DNA of 22,310 nucleotides, from positions 1 through 22,310 of the forward strand of contig UQFC01000042.1 of NCBI GenBank assembly GCA_900540335.1, read 5' to 3'. Below the pieces are notes generated by a model, which worked only from the letters and a program-made list of their open reading frames with translations, was not told the origin of the DNA and made no database searches. Shown here one piece after another: positions 1 to 8,040 of this stretch; position 1 is the stretch's first letter, and each line of letters starts with the position of its first letter. This DNA comes from an uncultured Clostridium sp. (GTDB lineage: Bacteria; Bacillota; Clostridia; Lachnospirales; Lachnospiraceae). The position numbers were made by a program, and so were the translations under genes.

Positions 1-605
1 ACGAGGCCTGTAAGGAAGCCTCCCGCCAGGAGATCATCCGCCGTTACTATCAGGCGCTGAACCGTCTTGCCAAGGACAAAGGCTCCAAAGACGAGGTTTA
101 CAAAATCGAGCTGCTGATGAAGCAGGCAAAGATCACCACCGATATGCGCTCCGTTGTATCCGTAGCCAACGAGCTGTCCGCGAAAAACGGTTCTCCGGCT
201 GCCGCCCTGGAGCTGCCTGACGGAAAAATCGTTACCGGAAAAACCTCCGCTCTGCTTGGCGCCTCTGCTGCCGTTCTGCTGAACGCAGTCAAAGAGCTTG
301 GCGGAATCGCTGACAATATTCACCTGATTTCCCCTACCTTCATCGAGCCGATTCAGGGACTGAAGGTCGGATATCTGGGAAGCAAAAACCCGCGGCTTCA
401 CACAGACGAGGTTCTGATTGCCCTCTCCATGTGCGCTGCCACGGATCCCAATGCACGGCTGGCCTTAGAGCAGCTTCCCAAGCTTCGCGGCTGCCAGATT
501 CACACCTCCGTGATGCTTTCCTCTGTGGATATTAAAATGTTCAGCAAACTGGGACTGGAATTAACCTCGGAACCGATTTACGAAAAAAAGAAGCTGTACC
601 GGTAA
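1..605 (+). CDS. UPF0371 / DUF1846 family protein, C-terminal part (5' truncated by window edge)
   Basis: The reading frame is open from base 3 to the TAA at 603-605, so this is the last 200 or so residues of a longer protein; the family is usually about 500 residues. The C-terminal stretch with the segments LISPTFIEPIQGLKVGYLGS, NPRLHTDEVLIAL, CAATDPNARLALEQLPKLRGC and SVDIKMFSKLGLELTSEPIYE is what I recognise as the UPF0371 (DUF1846) family, which is widespread in Firmicutes and has no established biochemical function. The run is soluble-looking, with no membrane segment. The ATG at 117 is internal and has no convincing ribosome binding site, so it is not taken as the start. A strong hairpin terminator follows 30 bp downstream, so it does not appear to be cotranscribed with anything to its right. 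Family call fairly sure; function unknown. Confidence 0.85.
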   Translation, partial: EACKEASRQEIIRRYYQALNRLAKDKGSKDEVYKIELLMKQAKITTDMRSVVSVANELSAKNGSPAAALELPDGKIVTGKTSALLGASAAVLLNAVKELGGIADNIHLISPTFIEPIQGLKVGYLGSKNPRLHTDEVLIALSMCAATDPNARLALEQLPKLRGCQIHTSVMLSSVDIKMFSKLGLELTSEPIYEKKKLYR

Positions 606-632
606 TAAACAGATCATATTGTGAATGGATCC

Positions 633-673
633 AAGGGACTGTCGCACTAAGAAATTAGTGTGCAGTTCCTTTT
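633..673 (+). terminator. Rho-independent terminator of the UPF0371 gene
   Basis: GGGACTGTCGCACTAA (635-650) pairs with TTAGTGTGCAGTTCC (655-669) around a GAAA tetraloop: about 15 pairs with one bulged base and two G-T wobbles. The run TTTT follows directly. It lies 30 bp after the UPF0371 stop codon on the same strand. Confidence 0.8.
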
Positions 674-802
674 CTGTAGAAAAATTCACAGCATGGAGTA
701 GGCTCAGAATATATTACATGGCTGACAATTGCTCCACAACTGACAGATGCCACAGCACGGATTCCGTTCTTGAAAAATGAACAAAAACACTTATTTTTTT
801 AA

Positions 803-1000
803 TATTCAAAGCTGTACAAAAAAAGTTTAAGTCTTAGACAGACCAAAGCAAATAAAATAGATACCTTCTCAATTGCTTCTATGTTGGTGTCTGATGTGAA
901 CTTAAGGTTCTACTCAGATACATCTTACCACAATGAGGAATTAAAATCACTCTCTCGTAATCGATTTGAGAAAGTAAAAGAACGTGCCCAGTTAAAATGA
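803..1000 (+). pseudogene. IS110-family (DEDD) transposase fragment
   Basis: In the frame from 803 to the TGA at 998-1000 the translation contains KKSLSLRQTKANKIDTFSIA and then SMLVSDVNLRFYSDTSYHNE followed by ELKSLSRNRFEKVKERAQLK. This matches my memory of the end of the RuvC-like catalytic part and the start of the linker in IS110-type transposases, where the usual text is SLRKTKTDKVDARTIA...LSD..L.PYSDT.YHNEELKSLTRYRFDKVKERAKLK. Only about 65 of some 400 residues remain. The frame is closed upstream by TAA at 800-802 and downstream by TGA, and the usual KTDKVDA motif has decayed to ANKIDT, so it cannot make an active enzyme. It ends where the integrase fragment begins. IS110 elements usually lack long terminal repeats, so no element borders can be drawn. 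Family call from memory; the broken state is certain. Confidence 0.7.
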
Positions 1001-1316
1001 AAATAACGACAGACTTTTCCCTTACACCAAACATTTCCTGAACCATGAAATGCTCAGAGGATGTAAAAAATCCGGTGTAAAGAAGATTCGTGTGCATGAT
1101 CTCCGGCACTCCCATGCCAGCCTTTTGATTGAAATGGGATGCCAGCCACTTCTGATTGCTGACCGTTTAGGGCATGAAAAAATACAGACAACCTTAAATA
1201 CTTACAGTCATCTGTATCCAAACAAACAAGCTGAAGTCGCACAACAGCTTGAAAACCTTATCAGCGGAACAACAGTCCCAGATAGTAGCCAACTGGCAGA
1301 TGTAGCCAATTTGTAG
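996..1316 (+). pseudogene. Tyrosine recombinase (phage/ICE-type integrase) C-terminal remnant
   Basis: The frame is open from 996, just after a TAA at 993-995, to the TAG at 1314-1316. It reads DRLFPYTKHFLNHEM from 1008 and then continues from the ATG at 1050. Three of the catalytic elements of tyrosine recombinases are present: HDLRH (His16 and Arg19 counted from the ATG at 1050), LGH (His42) and the nucleophile Tyr52 in LNTYSHLYP. The arm-binding and core-binding domains, the box I arginine and the beta-hairpin lysine are missing, so this is roughly the last quarter of a protein normally near 380-400 residues and cannot be active alone. The sequence style is that of Tn916-like and temperate phage integrases of Firmicutes. 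Its 3' end points at the 3' end of guaA, 62 bp away, as expected of an integrase next to its attachment site. Confidence 0.85.
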
Positions 1317-1320
1317 CCAA
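1285..1320 (+). repeat. Three direct copies of GTAGCCAA at the integrase 3' end
   Basis: GTAGCCAA occurs at 1285-1292, 1302-1309 and 1313-1320. The last two are identical over ten bases (TGTAGCCAAT) with an 11-bp period, about one helical turn. They run across the integrase stop codon. Short repeats of this kind next to an integrase gene are typical of arm-type binding sites for the integrase N-terminal domain; that role is inferred here. Confidence 0.55.
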
Positions 1321-1332
1321 TAAAAAGAAAAA

Positions 1333-1369
1333 TCTCTGGAAATCCTTGTAAATCAAGGCTTTCCAGAGA
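1333..1369 (-). terminator. Rho-independent terminator of guaA
   Basis: TCTCTGGAAA (1333-1342) pairs perfectly with TTTCCAGAGA (1360-1369), and CCTTG (1344-1348) with CAAGG (1354-1358), around the loop TAAAT: 15 pairs with a single internal mismatch. On the minus strand the hairpin is followed by TTTTTCTTTTT (complement of 1322-1332). It begins 9 bp after the guaA stop codon. Confidence 0.9.
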
Positions 1370-1377
1370 TATAGCAA

Positions 1378-2922
1378 CTATTCAAACTCAATCGTCCCCG
1401 GCGGCTTCGAAGTCAAATCATAGAATACCCGATTTACACCCTTCACCTCATTGATAATTCTGCTCATTACCTTCTGCAGAACCTCCCATGGGATTTCCAC
1501 TGCCTCAGCAGTCATAAAATCGATAGTGCTTACTGCGCGCAGAGCAACTGCATAGTCATAGGTTCTCTCGTCTCCCATAACACCTACAGAGCGCATATTG
1601 GTAAGAGCTGCAAAATACTGGTTAATCTTTTTATCATAGCCGGCATTTGCCACTTCCTCACGGAAGATTGCATCTGCATCCTGGACAATCTTTACCTTTT
1701 CCGCTGTTACCTCGCCTACAATCCGAACACCAAGTCCCGGACCAGGGAAGGGCTGACGGAATACCAGGTATTCCGGAATGCCAAGCTCCAGACCTACCTT
1801 GCGCACCTCATCCTTAAACAGATCTCGAAGAGGCTCGATAATCTCCTTAAAATCTACATAATCCGGCAGTCCGCCTACATTGTGATGAGACTTAATCACA
1901 GCAGACTCGCCGCCCAGTCCGGATTCTACCACATCCGGATAGATCGTTCCCTGTACCAGGAAGTCCACTGTACCGATTTTCTTGGCCTCCTCTTCAAATA
2001 CGCGGATAAATTCTTCTCCGATTATTTTCCGCTTCTTCTCCGGATCCTCAACACCAGCCAGCTTTTTGTAATAGCGTTCCTGAGCATTGACACGGATAAA
2101 GTTCAGATCATAATCACCGGCAGGACCAAATACGGCCTCTACCTCATCGCCTTCATTTTTTCTCAGCAGACCGTGATCTACAAATACGCAGGTCAGCTGT
2201 TTTCCAATGGCTTTTGAAAGAAGAACGGCTGCCACGGAAGAATCCACGCCACCGGAAAGAGCACAAAGCACACGGCCGTCTCCCACCTTCTCTCTGATTG
2301 CCTGAATTGAATGTTCCACAAACGCATCCATTTTCCAGTCACCGGCACATCCGCATACATTGTAAACGAAGTTGGACAGCATCTTTGTTCCCTCTTCCGT
2401 ATGAAGAACCTCCGGGTGGAACTGGATTGCATAGAGATTCTTTTCTGTACACTGCATTGCAGCTGCAGGGCAGTTATCCGTATAGGCTGTAATCTCAAAT
2501 CCCGGCGCAATCTTTTCAATATAGTCGTTGTGACTCATCCAGCAAATCGTCTTTTCTGCTACATTGGTAAACAGCTTACAGTTCTGATCCACTGTCACCT
2601 CAATTTTTCCGTACTCACGGACCGGTGCCTTGCATACATGTCCGCCCAGGACGTGCATCATCAGCTGAGCGCCATAGCACAGTCCAAGTACAGGAATTCC
2701 CATTTCAAACAATTCTCTGCTGCAGGTAGGGGCTCCCTCTTCGTAACAGCTGTTGGGGCCTCCGGTAAGAATGATTCCCTTCGGATTCATCTCCCGAATT
2801 GCAGCAATGTCGGTTTTATAGGAATATATTTCACAGTAAACGTTGCATTCACGAACACGGCGGGCTACCAGCTGATTGTACTGGCCGCCAAAATCAATGA
2901 CAATGATTTTTTCTCTGTTCAC
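1378..2922 (-). CDS. guaA: GMP synthase (glutamine-hydrolysing)
   Basis: Converts XMP, ATP and glutamine to GMP in the last step of guanine nucleotide synthesis; cytosolic. At 514 residues it has normal length. The class I glutamine amidotransferase domain comes first, with the nucleophile Cys82 in GLCYGAQ and His169/Glu171 in FHPEV. The ATP pyrophosphatase domain follows with the P-loop SGGVDSS at 223-229, and the C-terminal dimerisation domain ends in KPPGTIEFE. The start codon is GTG (2920-2922), chosen because AGGAGG lies 7 bases before it and the family N-terminus begins here. A consensus promoter lies upstream and a terminator follows, so it is probably monocistronic. I saw no guanine riboswitch in the leader. 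The plus-strand integrase relic converges on its 3' end. Its partner in the pathway, guaB, is about 12 kb away. Confidence 0.97.
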   Translation of the reverse strand: MNREKIIVIDFGGQYNQLVARRVRECNVYCEIYSYKTDIAAIREMNPKGIILTGGPNSCYEEGAPTCSRELFEMGIPVLGLCYGAQLMMHVLGGHVCKAPVREYGKIEVTVDQNCKLFTNVAEKTICWMSHNDYIEKIAPGFEITAYTDNCPAAAMQCTEKNLYAIQFHPEVLHTEEGTKMLSNFVYNVCGCAGDWKMDAFVEHSIQAIREKVGDGRVLCALSGGVDSSVAAVLLSKAIGKQLTCVFVDHGLLRKNEGDEVEAVFGPAGDYDLNFIRVNAQERYYKKLAGVEDPEKKRKIIGEEFIRVFEEEAKKIGTVDFLVQGTIYPDVVESGLGGESAVIKSHHNVGGLPDYVDFKEIIEPLRDLFKDEVRKVGLELGIPEYLVFRQPFPGPGLGVRIVGEVTAEKVKIVQDADAIFREEVANAGYDKKINQYFAALTNMRSVGVMGDERTYDYAVALRAVSTIDFMTAEAVEIPWEVLQKVMSRIINEVKGVNRVFYDLTSKPPGTIEFE

Positions 2923-2962
2923 GAGCTTTCCTCCTACTTTCCGTCAAATTATAACAACGTTC

Positions 2963-2991
2963 ATTATACATAATTTACAGGTAAGATACAA
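2963..2991 (-). promoter_or_regulatory. Sigma-A type promoter of guaA
   Basis: On the minus strand TTGTAT (complement of 2986-2991) and TATAAT (complement of 2963-2968) are separated by 17 bp. The leader to the GTG start is about 35 bases and includes AGGAGG. No operator or riboswitch fold was recognised in the leader. Confidence 0.75.
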
Positions 2992-3078
2992 TAAAAATTA
3001 TTTCGAAAAATTCCATAAATATTCCATTCATAAGCCTGTTATTATTGACATTTGGAAACACATGGATGATATTATCCA

Positions 3079-4239
3079 CTAATGCTTTCCGTCCCTGTCT
3101 TTTTCCCGGACAGACATATTCTGTCCGCGAAGCAGCTGAATCTCTTTCGCCAGCAGCTTGCTGTTCTCAATCAGAGAATCAAAGGCGCCGTAATGATAAA
3201 GATTCATTGCCAGAATTCCGATGGGGACAGCCAGAATCATACCGGATATTCCGTGAACCTTAAATCCCAGATACAGAAAAATCAAGGTCCACAAGGGTGG
3301 CAGACCCATGGAATCTCCCACGATTTTCGGCTGTATAACCTGACGGACTACCTGCGTCAGCACATACAGAAGAGCCAGTCCTGCCGCCAAAGCATATTTT
3401 CCGGAAAGCAGCTTAATCAGTGCCCACGGAATCAGAACGGTTCCTGTTCCAAACAAGGGCAGAAAATCAAGCATAGATACTAAAAATGCCAGTAAAAATG
3501 CGTAGTTTATATTTAAAATCAAAAATCCGGCCAGAAGCATGGAACCCACCACAAACATGATTTTAAACTGGGCTAGGAAATATCCGCCGATCAGACGCTT
3601 GGCATCTCCTTTCAGATGACGGTAATACAGGCTGCCCTTTTCCGGCAGATATTTCCTCCAGAATTCAATGATTCTATCCCGCTCTGCAATGAAAAAATAC
3701 GAAGATAAAATTGTCACCACCACATTTACCAGAACCCTCGGAAGCCGCATTGCTGCATTTCCGGCAGCTTCTACCGTAGGCGAAGCTATTTTCTGCACCA
3801 GGAAGCTCAGCCCCTGACCTACATTTCCGGCAAATTCCTGCCAGGACTGCCGGACATTGGCCGGAAGCATGCGGAACAAATCATCAAACCGCGCAAATAC
3901 ATTCTGTACCTCTGCAGCTGCCACTGCATACAGTTCCGGCAGATCCTTTGCCAGATCACAGGCCTGATACCACAGTCTGGAAATCAAAAAGTAAGTCAGC
4001 CCGATTACAGCAGCCAGAACTGCAACCACAATCAAAGCAGAGCTGTGTTTCCGAACCAGCTTTAAACGCCTTTCCAGCATCCGCACCAGCGGATTGGCAA
4101 TCAGCGCAATGATCCAGCCAATTACAAAGGGCATAAAGAATACAAGCAGCTTCGGCCCCACCACACATATCAGACCGATTTCTGCCAGCGGAATAACAAT
4201 ATTCAGGATGATTCCTAAATAATATTTTCCATCCTTCAA
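3079..4239 (-). CDS. AI-2E family transporter / YtvI-like membrane protein
   Basis: A 386-residue polytopic inner-membrane protein with the AI-2E transporter layout: two or three hydrophobic segments in the first 90 residues, a long amphipathic central region (about 90-165), and a hydrophobic second half with LPRVLVNVVVTILSSYFFIA, SMLDFLPLFGTGTVLIPWAL, VIQPKIVGDSMGLPPLWTL and GISGMILAVPIGI. The family is best known from an E. coli autoinducer-2 exporter, but many members have other or unknown substrates; in Firmicutes YtvI is a relative linked to sporulation, and this could be one. The start is TTG at 4237-4239, overlapping the hisC stop as TTGA; AAGGTGAT lies just upstream. A nearby ATG is out of frame. 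This overlap suggests translational coupling to hisC. The C-terminus is hydrophilic and basic. Substrate cannot be told. Confidence 0.85.
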   Translation of the reverse strand: MKDGKYYLGIILNIVIPLAEIGLICVVGPKLLVFFMPFVIGWIIALIANPLVRMLERRLKLVRKHSSALIVVAVLAAVIGLTYFLISRLWYQACDLAKDLPELYAVAAAEVQNVFARFDDLFRMLPANVRQSWQEFAGNVGQGLSFLVQKIASPTVEAAGNAAMRLPRVLVNVVVTILSSYFFIAERDRIIEFWRKYLPEKGSLYYRHLKGDAKRLIGGYFLAQFKIMFVVGSMLLAGFLILNINYAFLLAFLVSMLDFLPLFGTGTVLIPWALIKLLSGKYALAAGLALLYVLTQVVRQVIQPKIVGDSMGLPPLWTLIFLYLGFKVHGISGMILAVPIGILAMNLYHYGAFDSLIENSKLLAKEIQLLRGQNMSVREKDRDGKH

Positions 4240-5315
4240 TCTATCACCTTCTCGTTTTCTTGTTCCAAATAGGTTTCAAGGAAAGCAAACAGCGCCTCCA
4301 TTTCCTCCCTTGTTCCAATGGAAATTCTCAGATAGTTTTCCAGCTTCGGCTGTTTAAAATACCTGACATAAATCTGATTTTCCCGCAGTGCCTCAAAAAT
4401 CGCCTCTGCTTTTGCCGTTTTATGAGAAGCAAAAATAAAGTTTGACATAGAGTCAGGAAATGTAAAGCCCAGCCGCTTTAACTGCATCTTCGACCACTCT
4501 CTTGTCTCTATAATCTTTTTCAGCGTCTCCTTAAAATATTCATCATCCTTCACCGCTTCTTTTCCAAGAATCAGGGACGGAAGATTCATTGTGTAGGAAT
4601 TGTAGGAGTATTTGACATCATTTAATGCCTGAATCAGTCTGGGATTTCCTATGGCAAAGCCAATGCGCATTCCTGCCATGGATCTGGATTTGCTGAAGGT
4701 CTGCACCACAAGGAGATTCTCATACCTGGGAATCAGCGACAGGGCAGAAACACCGCCAAAATCAATATATGCCTCATCAACAATCACAATGCTGTCCTGA
4801 TTGGCTCGTACAATCTCCTCAACCTCATCCAGAGGAAGCAAAAGTCCTGTAGGCGCATTGGGATTCGGAAAAATAATTCCGCCGTTTTCTCTCATGTAAT
4901 CCCCGGGATGAAGGACAAAATTCTCGTCCAGAGCGGGAGTTTCAAAGGGGATCCGGAACAGCTCTGCCCATACCTTATAAAAAGAATACGAAATATCCGG
5001 AAACAGAATCGGCTTTTCCGAGTTAAAAAACGTAAGAAAGCTCATTGCAATGACATCATCTGAACCGACACCTACAAAAACCTGATCGGTTCCTACGTGA
5101 TAATATTCTGCAAGAGCGGATACCAGATCTCCAGCCGCCGGATCCGGATACTTCCGCAGACGATCATCGTCCATCTGCGCAAGAGCCTCCTTTACCCCCG
5201 GTGCAGGCGGATATGGATTTTCGTTGGTATTCAGCTTAATTAACCGATCTCCCTTCGGCTGATCTCCCGGAACATAGGGAACAACCTTTCTGATATATTT
5301 CTCCCAGCCGTACAT
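4236..5315 (-). CDS. hisC: Histidinol-phosphate aminotransferase (class I/II PLP aminotransferase)
   Basis: Expected to interconvert histidinol phosphate and imidazole acetol phosphate using glutamate and PLP; cytosolic. At 359 residues it has the family length. Visible features are LNTNENPYPP near residue 30, the FPNPNAPTG motif (149-157), the PLP-contacting VDEAYIDF (179-186), and the PLP lysine Lys209 in TFSKSRSMAGMRIGF. Start ATG at 5313-5315 with GGAGGA 7 bases upstream. It does not lie in a his operon: the gene before it is another aminotransferase and the gene after it, overlapping by 4 bp, is a membrane transporter. An aromatic or other side role is therefore possible, since HisC-type enzymes can use phenylalanine and tyrosine precursors. 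Fold and PLP chemistry are sure; the exact substrate is less so. Confidence 0.82.
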   Translation of the reverse strand: MYGWEKYIRKVVPYVPGDQPKGDRLIKLNTNENPYPPAPGVKEALAQMDDDRLRKYPDPAAGDLVSALAEYYHVGTDQVFVGVGSDDVIAMSFLTFFNSEKPILFPDISYSFYKVWAELFRIPFETPALDENFVLHPGDYMRENGGIIFPNPNAPTGLLLPLDEVEEIVRANQDSIVIVDEAYIDFGGVSALSLIPRYENLLVVQTFSKSRSMAGMRIGFAIGNPRLIQALNDVKYSYNSYTMNLPSLILGKEAVKDDEYFKETLKKIIETREWSKMQLKRLGFTFPDSMSNFIFASHKTAKAEAIFEALRENQIYVRYFKQPKLENYLRISIGTREEMEALFAFLETYLEQENEKVID

Positions 5316-5452
5316 AATATTTTCCTCCTCATGGTCTTTCCAGACAGATGATGCCTTTTTCAGACATGCCCGGATATTCTCTTTTCCCCCTGACTGCGAA
5401 GTCTCATCCCCCTTCGGCAGCCGCTCTACACCACAGGAAACTTTCCGAAAAA

Positions 5453-6649
5453 CTACACCAGCCCATACTCCTTTGCCAGTGCCTCAAAAGCCGGCATGGA
5501 TCTGGTAATCTGGTCTGCTGACACACAATACGCAATCCGCACATATCCCGGACAGGCAAAGGAGCTTCCCGGAACCAGCAGAAGATTGTGCTTCTGCGCG
5601 CGGGCGCAAAAGGCCTTCTCATCCTCCTCCGGAGCCTTGACAAACAGGTAGAATGCCCCCTCCGGCTTAATGCAGGAAAATCCCAGTTTCTTCAGTCCGT
5701 GATACAGGAGATTTCTGTTTTTGTCATACGCCTCCAGATTAACCTGGGCATCTGCCTCAATACACCGCTTAATCACACGCTGCATCAGAGACGGGGCATT
5801 CACACAGCCAAGAACACGGTTGGCAATCGTTGCGGCCGTAAATACCGACTCGCTGTCTGTAAACTCATCAGGAATCACCAGATAGCCGATTCGCTCACCA
5901 GGCAGTGACAGGGATTTGCTGTAGGAGTAGCACACAACCGTATCATCATAATACTTTGTCACATAAGGCACCTCTACTCCGTCATACGCCAGTTCCCTGT
6001 ACGGCTCATCAGAAATCAGCACCATTTCTGTTCCCAGCTCTTTCGTTTTCTGCCGCATAATCCCGGCCAGCCGGGTCAGTGTTTCATGGGAATAAACGAC
6101 ACCTGTCGGATTGTTCGGCGTATTGATAATAACCGCCTTTGTTCTTTCCGTAATTTTCTCTGCAAACTCTTCCAGATTCGGCTGGAAATCAGCGGTATTC
6201 GGAGAAATCACCGTAAGCTGACCGTCATAACTGCGAACATAATTGCCGTACTCTACAAAATACGGAGCAAAAACAATGACCTCATCTCCCGGATTCAGAA
6301 TGGTTTTTAAAATTACATTCAGTCCGCTGGCTGCACCTACTGTCATCAGAATATTCTTCTGGCTGAATTTCGTGCCAAACCGGCTGTTCAGAGACCGGGC
6401 AATCGTTTCTCTTACGTCCTCATACCCTGCATTGCTCATATAACCGTGAACAAAGGTGGATTCCTCCTCCTTCAAAGTATCCAGTATCGCCTTCTCCACC
6501 TCCGGCGGCGCCGGAACATTGGGATTGCCAAGACTGAAATCATAGACATTTTCTGCCCCGTAAATGGCAGCCAGCCGCTTTCCCTCCTCGAACATCACGC
6601 GAATTACAGAATTATTCTCCACCAAGGGCTTCATTTTTCCTGAAATCAT
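5453..6649 (-). CDS. Class I PLP-dependent aminotransferase (aspartate/aromatic type)
   Basis: A 398-residue aspartate-aminotransferase-fold enzyme. Landmarks are YDFSLGNPNVPAPPEV near residue 36, the NNPTG motif (179-183), the PLP-binding Asp214 in ISDEPYREL, the Schiff-base Lys245 in YSYSKSLSLPGERIGY, and the downstream Arg253 in the same block. Family knowledge says such enzymes move amino groups between aspartate, alanine or aromatic amino acids and 2-oxoglutarate; which one cannot be read from sequence. Start ATG at 6647-6649 with a GGAGG about 10 bases upstream; an earlier ATG beside the GGAGG is out of frame. It follows the Wzy-like gene by 70 bp and is 137 bp before hisC, with no clear terminator in either gap, so the genes may be cotranscribed. 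Confidence 0.88.
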   Translation of the reverse strand: MISGKMKPLVENNSVIRVMFEEGKRLAAIYGAENVYDFSLGNPNVPAPPEVEKAILDTLKEEESTFVHGYMSNAGYEDVRETIARSLNSRFGTKFSQKNILMTVGAASGLNVILKTILNPGDEVIVFAPYFVEYGNYVRSYDGQLTVISPNTADFQPNLEEFAEKITERTKAVIINTPNNPTGVVYSHETLTRLAGIMRQKTKELGTEMVLISDEPYRELAYDGVEVPYVTKYYDDTVVCYSYSKSLSLPGERIGYLVIPDEFTDSESVFTAATIANRVLGCVNAPSLMQRVIKRCIEADAQVNLEAYDKNRNLLYHGLKKLGFSCIKPEGAFYLFVKAPEEDEKAFCARAQKHNLLLVPGSSFACPGYVRIAYCVSADQITRSMPAFEALAKEYGLV

Positions 6650-6719
6650 CAGACATCATCCTCCTGCTTGTTCTTTTCGTCTTCCCCAATTCATATTCAA
6701 AGCTGTCCCCATCTGTCTC

Positions 6720-8036
6720 TTACCTTCGCCTGTACTGGTTAAAATGGTAATACAGTGCCAGAATCCCCGTTACAATCAGATAAAACCAGGTTGTTGTGTT
6801 GCTGAACCATGTAGTGAAAAAAGAAAGAATCATATAGGCCGCAAACTGAGCATACAGCAGGTATCCTATAGGATTTTTCATTTCCCTCAGCTTTTCCATA
6901 AGAAAATAGGCCGCTGCTCCTAACACACAGGATAAAAGCAGCACTCCCACCCATCCGAAATCGTAATAGGCGTCATAAAACATGGTCAGGGTTGTCAATT
7001 CCTTTTTATTTACATAAATCGGAAATTGAATCAGCTGCGGGAAGAAAAACTTCAGTCCCGTAAGAGCCCAGAGCGGAAACAGACTTTTCAGCCCGAAGCT
7101 GTGTTTCGGAAGCGCCTCTACCAGACAGTTGAAATTATCGTAATTATTTGCAATATACATATAAGGCTGCGTGATAAAAATCGGCATTTTCTCATTCTTC
7201 ATCTCGAAAATCCCATTTAAATAGGCAACATCATGGCTTCTTGCCACAGTCAGAATCAGATAGACCGGAATCATAACTGCAAACAGTCCAAGCAGATAAA
7301 CCGGGTGAAAGGTTTTCTGAAGGGAAATATAAGTCAAGGCCGCCAAAATCACAGCAAATACAAACTGAAATCTCGATACGCATAAAATCGGAATCAATAG
7401 AGAGATACCTGACAAAATCAGAGTAATCGCCAGTCTGCGTTCACTTCCCCGCCCTCTTTCCGTATGGAAAAATAAAACTGCCAGAGACGGAACCAGAACG
7501 CAGGACACGGTAATATAATGAACTCCTGTCAGGTGAAATTCGGAATATGCATGGGGAACTCCCTTTAAAAACAGAGGAACAAACCCGAGCTTCACTGCCT
7601 CCAGAACAAATGCAGCCAGAGAAACCGCCGTCAGACCGCAAATCATATGAAACAGAGGTATGGAATTGCAGGAAAAACTTCTCCGCCGCCCGTAGCTTTC
7701 ACGAGTCGTTCCAAACAGAGAGGTGAAAATTTCATACACTGCCCAGAAGCCGGCATAAGCCAGAGCCAGACAAACCCATGTCATCAGTGACCAGTCTGTC
7801 TGCAGATGACTCAGCTTCAGGCAGGACAGCCCCTGTCCTCCTACCCAGAAAAGCGAAAACAGGGCACGCAGATGAATAATATTTTTTGTTTTCCGATAAT
7901 CCGAATAATACAGCCATACTGCGGCTGCCAGAAGCGCTGTTCCTGAAAGATAGTAGTGCTCCCATCGCGCCAGAAAATAAGCTGCCAGATAACAAATCGC
8001 GTAAACTGCCATAAACCTTCCCATCCTGTCTTTCAT
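6720..8036 (-). CDS. Wzy-like oligosaccharide repeat-unit polymerase, multi-pass membrane protein
   Basis: A 438-residue, very hydrophobic protein with about ten to twelve membrane segments and a large loop at roughly 265-345. The loop ends in TTLTMFYDAYYDFGWVGVLL (349-368), and an earlier loop holds FVPLFLKGVPHAYSEFHLTG (152-171); both are the pattern seen in O-antigen/exopolysaccharide repeat-unit polymerases of the Wzy type, which join lipid-linked repeat units on the outer face of the membrane. No glycosyltransferase or flippase genes sit beside it, which is unusual for this family. The start is uncertain: the ATG at 8034-8036 directly follows an in-frame TGA and has no Shine-Dalgarno sequence, while Met5 and Met9 have purine-rich stretches (GACAGG, GGGAAGG) at poor spacing. 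A perfect inverted repeat sits just upstream of the first ATG. An orphan ligase-like role is possible. Confidence 0.7.
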   Translation of the reverse strand: MKDRMGRFMAVYAICYLAAYFLARWEHYYLSGTALLAAAVWLYYSDYRKTKNIIHLRALFSLFWVGGQGLSCLKLSHLQTDWSLMTWVCLALAYAGFWAVYEIFTSLFGTTRESYGRRRSFSCNSIPLFHMICGLTAVSLAAFVLEAVKLGFVPLFLKGVPHAYSEFHLTGVHYITVSCVLVPSLAVLFFHTERGRGSERRLAITLILSGISLLIPILCVSRFQFVFAVILAALTYISLQKTFHPVYLLGLFAVMIPVYLILTVARSHDVAYLNGIFEMKNEKMPIFITQPYMYIANNYDNFNCLVEALPKHSFGLKSLFPLWALTGLKFFFPQLIQFPIYVNKKELTTLTMFYDAYYDFGWVGVLLLSCVLGAAAYFLMEKLREMKNPIGYLLYAQFAAYMILSFFTTWFSNTTTWFYLIVTGILALYYHFNQYRRR

Positions 8037-8040
8037 TTTT

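Noticed and set aside
162..169. Fourth GTAGCCAA copy inside the UPF0371 gene
   Set aside because: A single octamer in conserved coding sequence (encoding Val-Ala-Asn) is expected by chance in a window this size.
803..811. TATTCAAA at 803-810, matching 1379-1386 at the guaA stop, as the second copy of an attachment core
   Set aside because: Eight A+T-rich bases can match by chance, and the site is inside the IS110 relic, not at a plausible element border.
2311..2973. 220-codon open frame on plus, opposite guaA
   Set aside because: Antisense to guaA and its promoter; composition is typical of a shadow frame and no ribosome binding site is seen.
2923..3078. Guanine riboswitch before guaA
   Set aside because: The leader from the mapped promoter is only about 35 bases, and I found none of the conserved purine-riboswitch core segments in the interval.
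3063..3078. Dyad TGGAT...ATCCA after the AI-2E-family gene as a terminator
   Set aside because: The stem is short and A/T-rich, and no T-run follows on the minus strand; too weak to call.
5316..5452. Small gene or terminator between the class I aminotransferase and hisC
   Set aside because: Only an 8-base direct repeat (TGGTGTAG) and no stable hairpin or coded frame with a ribosome binding site could be found.
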